Origin: Gautieria morchelliformis
Lineage: Eukaryota; Basidiomycota; Agaricomycetes; Gomphales; Gomphaceae
Direction: 5' to 3'
Assembly: GCA_015179125.1 (NCBI GenBank)
Contig: WHVA01000088.1
Location: 186,001 to 250,000, forward strand
Length of the DNA: 64,000 bases
Part shown: in pieces, positions 1-10,810 of the stretch
Numbering within the stretch: position 1 is the first letter of the stretch
Layout: each line of letters opens with the position of its first letter
Position numbers and translations under genes: made by a program
The notes under the pieces: model-generated
What the model was told of the DNA's origin: nothing
What the model saw: only the letters and a program-made list of their open reading frames with translations
Database searches by the model: none

Positions 1-250
1 GCCTGTCGCGGCCCTTAAGTGCGCGGCGTAGTCTGCGCACGTTGCGCAATCGTCCGGGTGGACGATGGCGAGGGTGTCCTCCCATCCCACGATCATCCAG
101 TGCTCCTGGTCTATTGGAGCACGGAGAATGTCTGCGGCCCCCTGTCTCAGGGCTGTTGCTCGCGTTGTGGATGTTGACGGATCAACGTCCATCCCATCTT
201 TAGGGGGCATCATCTTCATGGGGATGATGGTGGTTAGCTTCCAAGAAGCG
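1..250 (-). mobile_element. extra 3' reading frame of the chromovirus (partial)
   Basis: An open minus-strand frame downstream of the chromodomain, running off the left edge. It encodes a polypeptide with a tryptophan-rich stretch (HWMIVGWEDTLAI) followed by a Cys-x2-Cys pair (DDCATCADYAAH). It is separated from the chromodomain by a short non-coding gap. Some basidiomycete chromoviruses carry a small extra frame here with a cysteine motif, and I place this one there by position only. No enzymatic domain is recognised. Confidence 0.45.
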
Positions 251-332
251 ATGGGCCCTTGGAAAGATCCAAGGTGAAAATTTAACCGCGCCGTGGCTGG
301 CGCGTCACGTGGTCTGCACGTGACAGACACGT

Positions 333-578
333 CTAGCGGCGTCTGGGGAGGTCACGTGGCTTGCTCACCCCTCTAAGCTCTAGATAGCTATCTAGGGCTT
401 CAAGGTCCTTGCAGGATGACATGGGTTCCCATGTCATGTTGCCTAAGGTCCAGCAGACCTGGAATTCCAGGTCCGTTGAGTTTATCCATCGATGTGCGAT
501 AATCTCGTTGACGAGCCACTCCTCGTCGTCATTCGCTCCGAAGTCATAAAATGACTTGGCCTCACGACGGGGGAACAA
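333..578 (-). mobile_element. chromodomain of the chromovirus
   Basis: A minus-strand segment encoding a typical chromodomain: an acidic start (DDEEWLVNEIIAHRW), then the core FQVCWTLGNMTWEP with its aromatic residues, then LEALDSYLELRGV. In chromoviruses this module sits at the integrase C-terminus and is thought to steer insertion to marked chromatin. It directly follows the integrase segment, as expected for the family. Confidence 0.85.
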
Positions 579-599
579 TTCATCGTTGTTGGCCTCGTA

Positions 600-1627
600 T
601 CACCATACGAGGCTTGAATGGAAGACCGGTGAAATGCGACGGCTTTTCAGCTCATCAGGAAGATCAAGGGTCACAGTCGAGGCGTCGTTGTGAGCCTTGA
701 AAACGCGGTACGGTCCGATGTACCGTGGGACTAGTTTTCTGGCTCTTCCTTTCGGGAGAGTTAGGTTTTGTGTCAAGAGGTAGACGCGGTCGTTGGCCGC
801 GTACCTGTCGCTTGCCATACGTTTCTTATTTGCATGAAACGTTTGCGTCACTCGATGCTCTATGATTGCATTGTGTGCCACCATCAGGTTCCATTTTGCC
901 TGATGTGTGAACCGGGCTACTCCCTTGAACGGGGTGTCCACGGCTATGGGGAGGTCTATCCGCGGCATATAGCCGTGGTTCAGCTCGAAAGGTGTGAACC
1001 CTGTGGTCGCGCTGACGTTGCTGTTGAGGGCGACCTCAACCATTGGGCATTTCAATGCCCAATCCTTCTGATTGTCTCTGACGACCGCGCGCAATATCTG
1101 GCCGATCGAGCGGTTTGCCCGCTCGGTGGCTCCATCCGTTTGGGGATGGAAGGCAGTTGACATGAGGAGCTTAGTCCCCATGAGTCGCTGTAGTTCAGGC
1201 CAGAAGATTGACGTGAACTTCGAGTCTCTGTCCGAGACGATGGAGTCGGGAACTCCGTGGAGTTGAATGACCTCCTTCAGAAACAGCCAGGCAGGCTACT
1301 CCCTTGGCTGACACGCTCGTCGTGGTTGGTACGAGGTGTACGAGCGACGTTAGTCGGTCGATGACTACCATCAGGTAGTCACAGTCGTTGGATTTGGGCG
1401 GGGGCCCCATGAAGTCGATGCCAATCGACTGCCACGGCCTATCTGGAATGGGTAGGCTGTGTAGTAGGCCTTTGGGCCGTTGTGGTCCGGTTTTCGTCAT
1501 CTGACACCTCGTGCACGATGTGCAGAATGCTTCTATGTCTGGGCTCATGCCCAGCCACCAATATGCTCTTCGAATGTAGTTCGAAGTCTTCAGATGGCTG
1601 TAGTGGCCGACTATCTGATGTGCCCGA
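600..1627 (-). mobile_element. integrase region of the chromovirus
   Basis: Minus-strand segments hold the integrase of the chromovirus. Visible are part of the zinc-binding region (CTSCTRCQMTKTG), the start of the catalytic core (GIDFMGPPPKS), the late core (STAFHPQTDGATERANR) and the C-terminal barrel leading to the chromodomain (VPRYIGPYRVF, SPVFHSSLVW). It is broken in places and interrupted upstream by the solo LTR that starts at 1628. Family assignment is firm from these motifs. Confidence 0.85.
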
Positions 1628-2387
1628 TGTCAAGATTGGATTTTTGGGCGTTAATATCGCATGTTAGTGGTGAATGCCCGAATAGCGTGTGCGATCTAGC
1701 GAATCGCCCAGCGAACAGTACCGAAGAGGTAAGGGTTAAGAAGTAAGAGGGTTACTCGAAAGGAATTCGCCCTGATCTACAGTCATAGCGAAATAGCCCG
1801 TGGCACTTGACGATGTAACATGCAAGGTGTCATGGAAAGGTTGTCTAAGTAGCGACAATCCTTTCGTCGGCGAAGGCACTCCTTCGGAGCCCTTCGCTGA
1901 CAGCACAGAAAATAACTCGAAGGCTAAGGTAACAAAGATGAAGTATGAGAACTCACCAGTGATGCCTAAGTCCTCTTCTGGTCGAAGATAAAAATCTACA
2001 GGAGAAGGCTCAAGACGATGGTCACAGCGAGGTCAAGTTTGCACAAGATGGACGTATGATAATTAAACTGGAGAATATACATGCAAATGTAGACTACTTA
2101 TACCGAATGCTCATACGGTGCTAGCGAAATAGGAAAGAGGAGGTCTGGAGTCATTGGATAGGGGTGCGTGGTCAGGATACATTATAGATGGAATAGACAT
2201 CCAATAGGATGGATGATGGCCCCAACACCTGGCATCCTAGCAGGAATGATGCAAATAGTGAATGCCAAAGCAGTATGGCAACGAATATTTTGGCAAGATA
2301 TTTGCTGGTTTGGGAAGTCATTCGCTGGTTCAGGAGGTCATTCGCTGTGTGTTGGGGGATGATTCGCAGAATAAATGAATCATGACA
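1628..2387 (+). mobile_element. solo LTR, copy 1, inserted into the chromovirus
   Basis: A 760-bp insert beginning TGTCAAGATTGG and ending CATGACA, so it has the TG...CA ends of an LTR with a 5-bp terminal inverted repeat (TGTCA/TGACA). It is flanked on both sides by the direct repeat CCCGA (1623-1627 and 2388-2392), a 5-bp target duplication. It lies on the opposite strand to its host element. Much of its length is clearly similar to the reverse complement of 5010-6283, which shows that both are copies of one LTR family. No internal domain accompanies it, so it is a solo LTR, probably left by LTR-LTR recombination after insertion. Intact flanking duplications suggest a fairly recent event. 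Confidence 0.85.
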
Positions 2388-2568
2388 CCCGATCGATGAT
2401 AATTTTGATCAGCTTCCTTCCCCCTTGAAGAACAGAGTGGGGGACGGTGATGACGTCTCTTTTGAGCTGATTCTTAGTCCAGATCAGCCCGTCCCGGATC
2501 CCGAATCTCGGGTGCACCATGATCTTTGTGAACATGGTGTCCCTGTGGTACGCATCTCATAGGACCTT

Positions 2569-3163
2569 AAGGTAGAAGACACCAGGAACCGGCACCCCTG
2601 ATGTAAGCGAGCGCTTAGATCACGTGACGTGCCAAATTGAAGGACTTGGATGTTGATTTTTCAAAAGTTTGCCAGACCATCAGTTTTGATATATAGAAGT
2701 TGTGTGAATTTTGTCTATAGTTACTCTACTTTTGATCTGATTTGCTAATATGTTATTGGTCAAGGCACTCTGCCCTAGTTTGCCCAACGCTCGGTGTCAC
2801 ATGTCACGGGACCCCCCGAAATGGTCATGCGTCTTCGGAACCGAGGTTCAAGCGCTGAGAACGCTGACAAATCATATCACGTGACGCGCCAAATGTTGAG
2901 CTCGCAAAATACTAAAAGTGTCCAAAGGACAAAATAAAGCATTTAGTAAAAAAATTCTTTTTTCTTAACATGTACTTCAAGGTAGTATAACTCAACTATC
3001 ATGCATTATTTGGCTAAATCCTTTCCTACAAGTTCAAGCTAGATATATTTAGAAAACCTCTTAGGACTTAGATATGCCAAAATATGATGTGGGTGGGTGG
3101 AATTAAGAATGTCAAGAGGGGGCTGGTAGCTTATGTAAGGGGTGCTGGTTCCTGGTGTCTTCT
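2569..3163. mobile_element. 595-bp insert with inverted terminal repeats (MITE-like)
   Basis: A mostly AT-rich insert between the RNase H and integrase parts of the chromovirus. Its ends are imperfect inverted repeats of about 35 bp. The left end carries AGAAGACACCAGGAACC and the right end carries the reverse complement of the same motif, and the match continues with GCACCCC. ACCTT occurs on both sides (2564-2568 and 3164-3168), consistent with a 5-bp target duplication, although the left inverted end adjoins it palindromically, so the exact terminus is uncertain. Inside, the motif ATCACGTGACGYGCCAAAT occurs twice about 257 bp apart (near 2620 and 2877). No coding capacity was seen. A small non-autonomous DNA transposon is the simplest reading; a local inverted duplication is the alternative. 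Confidence 0.55.
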
Positions 3164-5004
3164 ACCTTAGACAGGTCTACGCCTTGCTCGACGACCCGGC
3201 GCAGGGGCGCGCTATCATTTCCTGCAGCGATGGCTCTGACGTCATCTTCGTCGTCACGTGACGTGGCGACGTTCGCGGGCTCTGGTGAGCCCTCGTTTAA
3301 TGCGGCGGATTCCGTTACTCTCGCCTCTGTCTTCTCAGTAAGGCGTTTAGAGTGTCTTGTCGCCACTGTTCGCAGCTCGATATACCAGTCAGTGGGCAAT
3401 AACTCACCGTCCGGGTTTAAACGCGCATCCACGTTCACGAAGACGTGGTCCGGGTGATTGTCATCCCTCGTGTCGCTCTCGTAGTAGCGCGACAGGCAGT
3501 CCACTACCTTGTTCTCTACACCATCAACGTGAACAGTGTTGAAATTGAACCAGGAGAGAAACTTCCACCATCTGACCTGGCGGTCAGATAGGCTCTTCTG
3601 GGTCTCAAAGTACTCGAGTCCTTTGTGGTCTGTGACGAGGGTGAACCTTCGCCCCAGCAGTTTGTCCTCCCATTTCATGAGAGCCTCGAGCACCGCGATC
3701 GTCTCATACTCGTGAGTCCAGTAGTGTTGCTGCGCAACGCTGAACTTCTTTGACAAGAAGCCGGCAGGTCGACAAGTTTTCCAGTCAGGACCTTGGCCGT
3801 AGACCGCACCGACGCCGGCTTTTGATCCGTTGGTGATCACCCAGATCGGCTCTGGGCACCTTGCGTCTACTGGACGCAGGATCGGGGCCTTACAGGCCAA
3901 CGCCTTAATGCTTTGCCAGCATTTGTCTAGTAGTGGCATCCATTCGAATGGACGGTTATTATGCGCACAGCCCGATAGTGGGGTGGTATATGCGCTAACA
4001 TCTGGCATGTAGTGTGCCAGATACTGTACCAGCCCGAGGAAACGCTGGATGTCGTTGAACGTCCGTGGCCTGCGCCACTTGCGGATGCGTTGCATCTTGT
4101 CCTCGTCAGCATGTACCCCTCGGCCATCGATGATATGGCCGAGACACTCCATTCGGATGGAATAGAGGTCCACCTTTTTCTTGCTCAGAAAAAGGTGATT
4201 CCTCCTCAGTCTGTCAAAGATGATGTAGAGGTGCTCTTCATGCTCTTGTATTGAGAGCGAGAATATGAAGATGTCGTCCATGTATACATGGACGAAGCGA
4301 CCTATGCAGTCATGGAAAATGGCTGTCATCAGCCATTGGAATGTTGACGGGGCGTTACAGTCCCCCATCTGTATCACCTGGCTCCTGAAGGTGCCAAGGA
4401 TCGTGGCAAAGGCAGTCTTTGCTACGTGATCCGGATGGATCTGGATCTGCTCGTATGCTTCTGACATATCGAGTTTTGTTCGATACCGACAGCGAGCCAT
4501 GTTGCTGTGAATGATATCCTGATCTGGGAAGGGCGTGACGTCCTTCCCCGTGTTCTCGTTCTGCTGGCGCAGATCGAAGATGGTTCGCAATGTACCGTTC
4601 TTCTTCGGCACACACAGCATGGGCATGGCCTGCTGCGCAACTGCCGGAATCCACCACTTTGCAGTGGTGTATCGATCTATCTTAGCCGACAGTTCCTCTC
4701 GGAAGTGTTCAGGGCATTTCGGTAGTTGATACCGCATGTGCTTGTTGGGATAGATGAGGTTGATCTCATGGTTGATCTCCCGTAGTGGCGGGAGTTCTAA
4801 TGGAATTCCACTAAGTCAGTGATTCGTTCCATCCATTCCTCGCGGAGGCGAGGAAGGTCATCATCCATGAGGATGATGGTGGTGGTTGGCTTAGAAGCCA
4901 TTAGGCGCTGTGTGCGTCTATTAGGTCCCGCGGCACACGGAACCACTTTCCTCTTCCCCATCGCTTTCACCGTTAGGTGAGAGCGCCTCTCCCTACGGTT
5001 GTAG
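3164..5004 (-). mobile_element. reverse transcriptase/RNase H region of the chromovirus
   Basis: Minus-strand coding region of the pol part. Visible motifs are the RT finger/palm (PMLCVPKKNGTLRTIFDLRQ), the substrate-binding segment (TKLDMSEAYEQI), the catalytic YMDD box (VHVYMDDIFIF), the thumb segment (FLGLVQYLAHYMP), RNase H (VITNGSKAGVGAVYGQ, YETIAVLEALMKWE, LVTDHKGLEYF) and a connection segment ending in the SRYYESD-type linker. This is a complete Gypsy RT-RNase H order. It is bounded by the MITE-like insert on the low side and by solo LTR copy 2 on the high side. Confidence 0.9.
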
Positions 5005-5009
5005 GGTGA

Positions 5010-6283
5010 TGTCATGACGCGTTTATTTCCCATACTCAGATGCTCAGTTCTCCTATTTTCTCACTCCACCTTCGTGTTCGTTCCGATCGCCATTGTCATG
5101 TTTGGCAACCGATTCTCGCTGTTCACGCTAATTACCATAGCCGCGCCGTCAATCGCACGATCGACGTCTTTGGACTGACTTGGCAGTCATCACTGGGTCT
5201 ATCACCTCCTCTGCTCGACCCTCTTCCAATGGTGTTCTGGTAATTGGATTGTCATGACCTGTGTATTTCCTGCACCTTGTTATCCCCATTTCCCCTTTCG
5301 CTACTCCTCCCCAGTGTTCGCTCGGCTTCGCCCTCCACCTCAACCTCTCCTCCTCTATGTCACCTCTGTTCACCCTTCCTCACATTTCGCTGAACGACCA
5401 TTCGCTGCTCACATCATTTGCCAGCAGGCACACCATCAAATCACGATCGACATCCCTATCCGGCATGATGGCTCATCAGTAACTCCATCAGCTTCTCGAT
5501 CCAACCCCCTTTTGGTGTTCATATGAGCAGGGTGCGTTCACAGGATGTCCTACCCGTGGGTCATGTGGGATCAACCCAGTAGATGAAGAACCCGTGCAGG
5601 GCAGTGTATATGCGGGCCCCAAGACATGATTTCGTACACAGGTGTCTTCGCCACCTTCACCCTCCGTCATTTCATGTTCTCCCTCTTCTCTCATTCTATT
5701 GTATGTTTATTTCATCTATGTTGTATCATGACTGCACACCCCTATCCAACCCTGACTCGTGACGGCCTCTTTCCTATTCACTGATACCTTACGAGCATTC
5801 GATATAAGTAGTTTACATTCGCATGTATATTCCCCAGTTCAATTATCATACGTCGTTCATCTTGTGCAAATTTGACCTCGCTGTGGTCATCGTCTTAAGC
5901 CTTCTCTTGGAGATTTCCATCTTCGACCAGCAAAGGACTTAGGCATCACTGGTGAGTTCTCATACTTCATCTTCATTACCTTAGCCTTGGAACCATTTTC
6001 TGTGCTGTTGGCAAAGGGCTCCGAAGGAGCACCTTCGCCGGTGAAGGGATTGTCGAGACTTAGACAGCCCTTCCGTGAGACCTTGCACGTTACATCGTCA
6101 AGTGCCACGGGCTATTTAGCTACGACTGTAGATAGGGTGAGCCCCGTTCGGGCAACCCTCTTACCTTGTGAACATTCATTGGTTCATCTATTCGCCGAAC
6201 GGCATACTTATTTGCACAAGTTATTCGGGCATTCGCTGTGTTCACTAATACACGATATTAACGCCTAAAAACCAATCTTGACA
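5010..6283 (-). mobile_element. solo LTR, copy 2, inserted into the chromovirus
   Basis: A 1274-bp insert that on the minus strand begins TGTCAAGATTGG and ends TCATGACA, the same termini as the LTR at 1628-2387. The direct repeat GGTGA flanks it at 5005-5009 and 6284-6288, a perfect 5-bp target duplication. It lies between the protease and RT parts of the host element, on the same strand as the host and opposite to copy 1. It is about 510 bp longer than copy 1, because the half nearer 5010 holds sequence that copy 1 lacks. No protein-coding domain is recognised inside. Confidence 0.85.
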
Positions 6284-6327
6284 GGTGAGTTCGAGGACGA
6301 GTCGTCCCGCGACTCGTCCTCCTGGCT

Positions 6328-7225
6328 TCAATGAGCCAGGTTAGGCTTCGGTGCCTGGGTGATTCTGCTCACCCGTGGCCCCTTGTCCTCGTTTGTCGAT
6401 CCCTCATAGTCGAACGATACCTTGCCCATGGGGATCACTTCGTTCCCCTTGCGGATCGTCCCTGGGCTCGAGAAGTCCAGGGTTATGCCGAACCTCCTTA
6501 GGAACGGTGTCCCTAAGATAGCGTCGTAATATTCGACATTCCCTACGTCAAAATATTTGTCGTATGTCTCATGACCAAATTTGATGGTCGTGTTCGTTCC
6601 ATAGTTGATCGTGGAACGGCTGCCTATGCAGGCTAGCTGCAGCGCGATTGGTTGCTCCAGGGAGAATGTCTTCATCCCTGTAGCTCGCGTGAATTCAGGG
6701 GATAGCAGTACCCCTTCGCTGCCGCTATCTAGCAGGCAGTGGGCTTTTACGCCGTTTATTTCCCAGTACCCCGATAGGGTACGGTTCTCACTGTGCGGGC
6801 GCGTTGGCTGCATCCTGTGTTTGCTTCGGTGGTGATACACCGGCTCGGCTGCCTTGTCTGGCGTGACCGACGTGCGTGCCGCCATGACCTTCGTGGCGGT
6901 TTTGTCTTCCAGCGCGAATCTGATCGTGCTGGACCTGTAGGTGGTGTCTTCCACCTCCTCGTCCCATTCATAGTATTGGGACGGTTCTGGGTCCCACTCT
7001 TCAGTGGGCGCATCTCCGTTGTCCAGAGTGTCGTTGGGTTGGGGATCACCCTCCCCCTCTTCATCAATCTGTTGAAGAGAATTTTGACCGAGATCCGTCT
7101 CCGGATCCTCGGCCTCATCGTCGTGCCTCACGGCTGCTGTCCTTATACCGGACCTAAGCCGGGGGCACTCTGCCTTCTTGTGGCCAGGTTGGCCGCATTC
7201 AAAGCACGTGGTGTTGCTTTGGCTG
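6328..7225 (-). mobile_element. zinc knuckle and aspartic protease region of the chromovirus
   Basis: On the minus strand a CCHC zinc knuckle (CFECGQPGHKKAEC, about 7155-7215) is followed by a retropepsin-like aspartic protease. The active-site box reads HCLLDSGSEGVLLS, and a downstream ILGTPFLRRFGI segment matches the family's second conserved motif. The knuckle is the usual C-terminal end of Gypsy gag and the protease opens pol, so order and strand fit the host element. Confidence 0.85.
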
Positions 7226-7244
7226 TTGGGTGCATTTATGCTCC

Positions 7245-7600
7245 TGCACCAAAATCAAGCATAATATATTAATTTATTGTATGGTGTTTCAATCTCTTCT
7301 CACATTGTTCTTGTACCATGCACCCATTTCTCTGATTATTTTCGAAAATTTCCAGTCACTCCCTACCTCTCCATTTTATTTTGTTATTTCTATTTTCACA
7401 GGCGGCTGCACCCAGCGGAGTCTGAAATGACTTTGACGCGCGAGCTCTTGGGCGCTAAAGAGCCGGGTAGTAGTACATGAACAGTGAGACAGATTTCCCC
7501 CTCTCTCAGTGACAACTAAATTCACTGAGAGAGTGAATTAATTTCTAGTCTATTCTTTTGAGCAACAAGTCCATACCTACTGCCTATAATTCCTGTCCTC
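7245..7600. mobile_element. unclassified insert inside the gag region of the chromovirus
   Basis: About 350-390 bp of AT-rich DNA with no resemblance to gag separates the main gag segment from the zinc knuckle. It contains a perfect 12-bp hairpin at 7501-7533 and a 3' AT-rich stretch (about 7255-7390). Both neighbouring pieces belong to the chromovirus, so this is most simply a later insertion. I could not fix its ends or its class. Confidence 0.45.
7501..7533. repeat. perfect hairpin, 12-bp arms, 9-nt loop
   Basis: The arms CTCTCTCAGTGA (7501-7512) and TCACTGAGAGAG (7522-7533) are exact reverse complements around a 9-nt A/T-rich loop. It lies inside the unclassified insert. It may be part of an element end or a transcript-end structure. 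Confidence 0.8.
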
Positions 7601-9010
7601 TACATTGGCTGCCGCTGGGCCTATCGTTAGGCCGGCCCAACGTTTTCGTTGGTGGGGCAGGTCGTGGGGATGACCCTGATGCTTGAGGCTGTTTAGCTTC
7701 AGGCGGGCGTCCAGCTTGTGCTGGGCGTGAGGGCGGTAGCCGTTGTCCTGTTCCGCTTCTTGCGAACAGGCTGGGCCTGGTCAGGCCCGTTTGTGTCAAC
7801 GGCTTGCTCCCTGTGAGCCGGGCAGCGCTTGCCGTTGCTGCTGCGCTTTCTGCACGGCGCATCCCCATGTTGTATCGGGATGCCTCCTCGATCACCCGGG
7901 CTGTCTCAAAGAGTTGCTCTATTGAGCTTCTCTCGGCACTATAGCCCTTTTTGAGGACCTCGTTGCACAGTGTTTCACGCAGCGCCGATACAAACCGTCT
8001 CTGGAATGTGTAATCGTCTGGCGGCTGTATCATACGTGCCGCGTATTTCGTGAGCTCGTTCAGCATCTCCTGAACGGTTTTCATGCCCTGCATGACCGCG
8101 TCGAATTTATTCGATGCGTGATGGTATGTCAGTGTGTGCAGGAACCTTTTTTGAAGGCCTTGCATCACAGTTTCCAGTGTCCAGCTGTGGACCTGGCGAT
8201 CGAAGTGTTCAACGTTTCAAAGGAACCACTCCTGGGCTTCACCGGTGAGGCAAGTGCCCTGCATGTCGATGCTGGTTGGCCCTAGGAGGCAATTCATTTT
8301 CAGCCATCGTAGGATGGCTGCCACAAAGATTTCAAACTCTTCGAGGTCAGATCCCCAGGCATATGGCTCGGGGTGAGCCAATTTTACGCCGGCTTTCGCT
8401 AGCACAGACTTCTCCGGGTCTGTGTCCGCGGCGTCTGCTAACGCCATGTGGATCATCCGTGTGATCCCGTCGTATGGCTCCATTGGTACGACGTCGGCCT
8501 GGTCAGGGATTCCCTGGCCTTCTGTTGGGGCCATGGATCGCTCGCGCGGTTGTGACGCCACACGGGGCAGGCTGTTATATGCCCCGACGGGCCCCAGGCC
8601 CGGATCGGGCTCGGGATCGGGAGCATTTTATGCTCTCGGTTCTGGGGGTGTTTTGTGCCTGGTGTCCCCGGTCAGTCCCGCGTTGTGGATCCGCAGCCTG
8701 CTGTTGTAGGCTGCACGCGCCTGCCGTGTGTCCTGTACGGCTTGTGTGAGCTGCTCGTCGGGCAGCTGAGCGGTGTGGCTGTGGGCCACTGTCTCTTCAG
8801 CGTTCTTCGCTAGTAGCTCAAGTGCCCGTGTGTGGCGGCGCACGGCTGCGGCTTCTTTACGCTGCCAGTGTGCGACTTTGAGCTCTAAGCTCTCGGTCGT
8901 CGTTTCAGAGTCAGGCTCTGAGGTGACCTGCTCCCTAACGATCTGTTGGATCGTCTTACGGCTGTCCGTTGGGGCAGCCGGTTGCTCTTGAGGATAGCTG
9001 TTGGTTAATT
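7600..9010 (-). mobile_element. gag-like region of the chromovirus
   Basis: Minus-strand segments encode a capsid-like region. It has a retrotransposon gag pattern around CLTGEAQEWF and LKMNCLLG, then a helical stretch (KYAARMIQPPDDYTFQRRFVSAL) and a proline-rich tail. Further upstream is a glutamine- and glutamate-rich N-terminal part (about 8628-9010). It is broken in places. The region ends abruptly at about 9010, where an AT-rich repeat shared with 9405-9690 begins, so the 5' end of the element has been lost or displaced. Confidence 0.7.
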
Positions 9011-9290
9011 GCATCTCCCAGTTTGCATATGAAAAAGGAATGATACAATGCATATGGCGTGATTAGCATGCAATAAGCATCCTCATTGTTCATTGGAAAA
9101 CTTTCTATAATGCTTTGACATAGCACTTTAGCAAGTTTGCATGATGAGGATGGTAATTGTGATGGAAATTCTATAGCTCATTCAGAATTGTATAGCTGTA
9201 AAATAAAATACAGAATACCTTCACAGTCAAATTTTGGACCAGATGGAAGGGTGGTATTCTTCTATAGGTCAGGATAGTTGAACAGCAACT
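9010..9290 (+). repeat. AT-rich repeat, copy A
   Basis: This stretch is repeated in the same orientation about 400 bp downstream (copy B, 9405-9690). Shared landmarks are AATGCATATGGYGTGAT near the start, GATGGAAATTCTATAGCT in the middle and ACCAGATGGAAGGGTGGTAT near the end. No coding content was seen. It replaces the expected upstream end of the chromovirus. Confidence 0.75.
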
Positions 9291-9404
9291 TATCAGCTGT
9301 CCTCTCCCAGCTACCAAAGCCACACTGCGTGACCTTACAAGTATGTGTGTTACACTGTTTTTTTGCTCTTACCTGACTCTAGCCAGCATTATACTGTTCA
9401 TTAG

Positions 9405-9690
9405 CTGCATCTTCAAGTTTGCACATGAAAAGGGAATGATAAAATGCATATGGTGTGATAAAATAAACTTCCTCAACATTCATAGGCCAACTTGCTACAA
9501 GGCTTTGAGATAGGACTTTGGCAAACTTGCATGGTGGAGATGGTAATTGCGATGGAAATTCTATAGCTTATTCAGAATTATATAGCTGTAAGATACAATG
9601 CAGAATACCTTCACAGTCAAATTTTGGACCAGATGGAAGGGTGGTATTCTTCCATAGGTCAGGATTGAGACTGCTAGGGACTGGACAGGC
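9405..9690 (+). repeat. AT-rich repeat, copy B
   Basis: Second direct copy of the repeat at 9010-9290, about 85-90% alike by eye. Its 5' part (TTAGCTGCATCTTCAAGTTT onward) is also present in inverted form at about 14000-14130, tying this repeat to the foldback element at 13917-14135. Confidence 0.75.
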
Positions 9691-9920
9691 GATTGCTCAG
9701 TACTCCCCTGTAACCCTGCCCTCCCCTGGCCTTCCCAAACCAACCCCAACTGTGGATGCCAAGTGCTAAGCAGGCAACTTTGCTCCAGACACTGTTCCAA
9801 GAGCAGAGGTGCAGAAGCAATGAAGTGAAGGTTTAGGAGCTCAGCCTCAGGATTGAGATGGGTGCAAAGACAGCTGTGGTTTAGGATGCACTCAGACAAT
9901 GGCCAGGGCCAAGCTCAGCA

Positions 9921-10300
9921 ATGGTCTTGGAAGGTCCCCTGACAGTGATGATGGGACCAAACCAGGCACAATCAAGCCTGCAACAGAATTCAATATCCAT
10001 GGACTTCATTGAGAAACTTCCTAAGCCATCTGGCTATGATACCATTCTAGTTATTGTTGACCGCCTTACAAAGCAGTCCATCTTTATTTTGACCTACAAC
10101 ACTATCACTTCCACCCAGCTCATACAGCTCTTTGTGCTCCACACCTTTTCCAAACACGGAATTCCCTCCCATGTCACTTCCAACCATGGATCCAAATTTG
10201 TGTCCTCCTTTTTCTGCACATTGGGCAATGCTCTTGACATGAAACTCCACTTCACTTCTGGTTATCATCCTGAAGGTGACTGTTTTGGAACCCTTCAAGA
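9921..10300 (+). mobile_element. fragment of a second Ty3/Gypsy integrase
   Basis: A plus-strand fragment resembling a Gypsy integrase core of a different lineage from the chromovirus at 1-9010. Visible are SMDFIEKLPKPSGYDTILVI, the VDRLTKQSIFI segment, FVLHTFSKHGIP and LHFTSGYHPEGD. Only the catalytic core is present, and sequence on both sides is unrelated to pol. It is a truncated, broken remnant. Confidence 0.75.
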
Positions 10301-10810
10301 CTTTGGTGTTATTGCTAACACTTCAATCTATCAGAATGTGTCGTTTACGAGACTCAAAGAATATTAAACAATGCTGAAGCACAACTCCGGAAATAATTTA
10401 ATATTTGTACCTTGGTTGCAATCTGTGTAAAAACTAGTCCAAGTTATTACAGATGGAAGGCAATACGTTTCTTAGCAGCACTGAACAATAAACTAAAAGA
10501 CTATAGGTTCAAGGACACTATCAGGGTCCAAGCGTATTCCAAAATATAAAGGAATGTACTTAGCAGGCGAATTTATAAATGGACTGCCCTGATAATCTAC
10601 CAGCACACACCAATAAAACGAGGGATGAATGAGTTTTATGGAAGTGACTTGTGAAAGTCTCTAATCAGGAAAATCAACTGATCAGATCGTCTCGGGTATT
10701 GGAGTGCGAATGGCAAGACTATCAATTGACAGACTCACTCTGTAGAATTACACCCAGAGGATTAGTCCAAGTGGCTAAGCAGTAAAGTAACTACTTAACA
10801 AGGAAACGAG
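10301..10810. other. no gene recognised; AT-rich repeat debris
   Basis: About 500 bp between two retroelement fragments. No extended frame, no motif and no clear repeat ends were found. It is probably leftover transposon sequence. Confidence 0.5.

Larger units (their letters stand above)
1..9010 (-). mobile_element. Ty3/Gypsy chromovirus fossil, with nested insertions
   Basis: A minus-strand LTR retrotransposon of the chromovirus branch. From high to low coordinates the parts are gag-like region, CCHC zinc knuckle, aspartic protease, reverse transcriptase/RNase H, integrase, chromodomain and a short extra reading frame. This is the usual Gypsy order with integrase after RNase H, and the C-terminal chromodomain marks a chromovirus. 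The element is broken in several places and carries at least four later insertions (1628-2387, 2569-3163, 5010-6283 and about 7245-7600). Its upstream end is cut off at about 9010, where an unrelated AT-rich repeat begins, so no 5' LTR is seen. The downstream end lies beyond the window. Several coding parts are still well preserved, so I infer a moderately young fossil rather than an ancient one. Confidence 0.9.
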
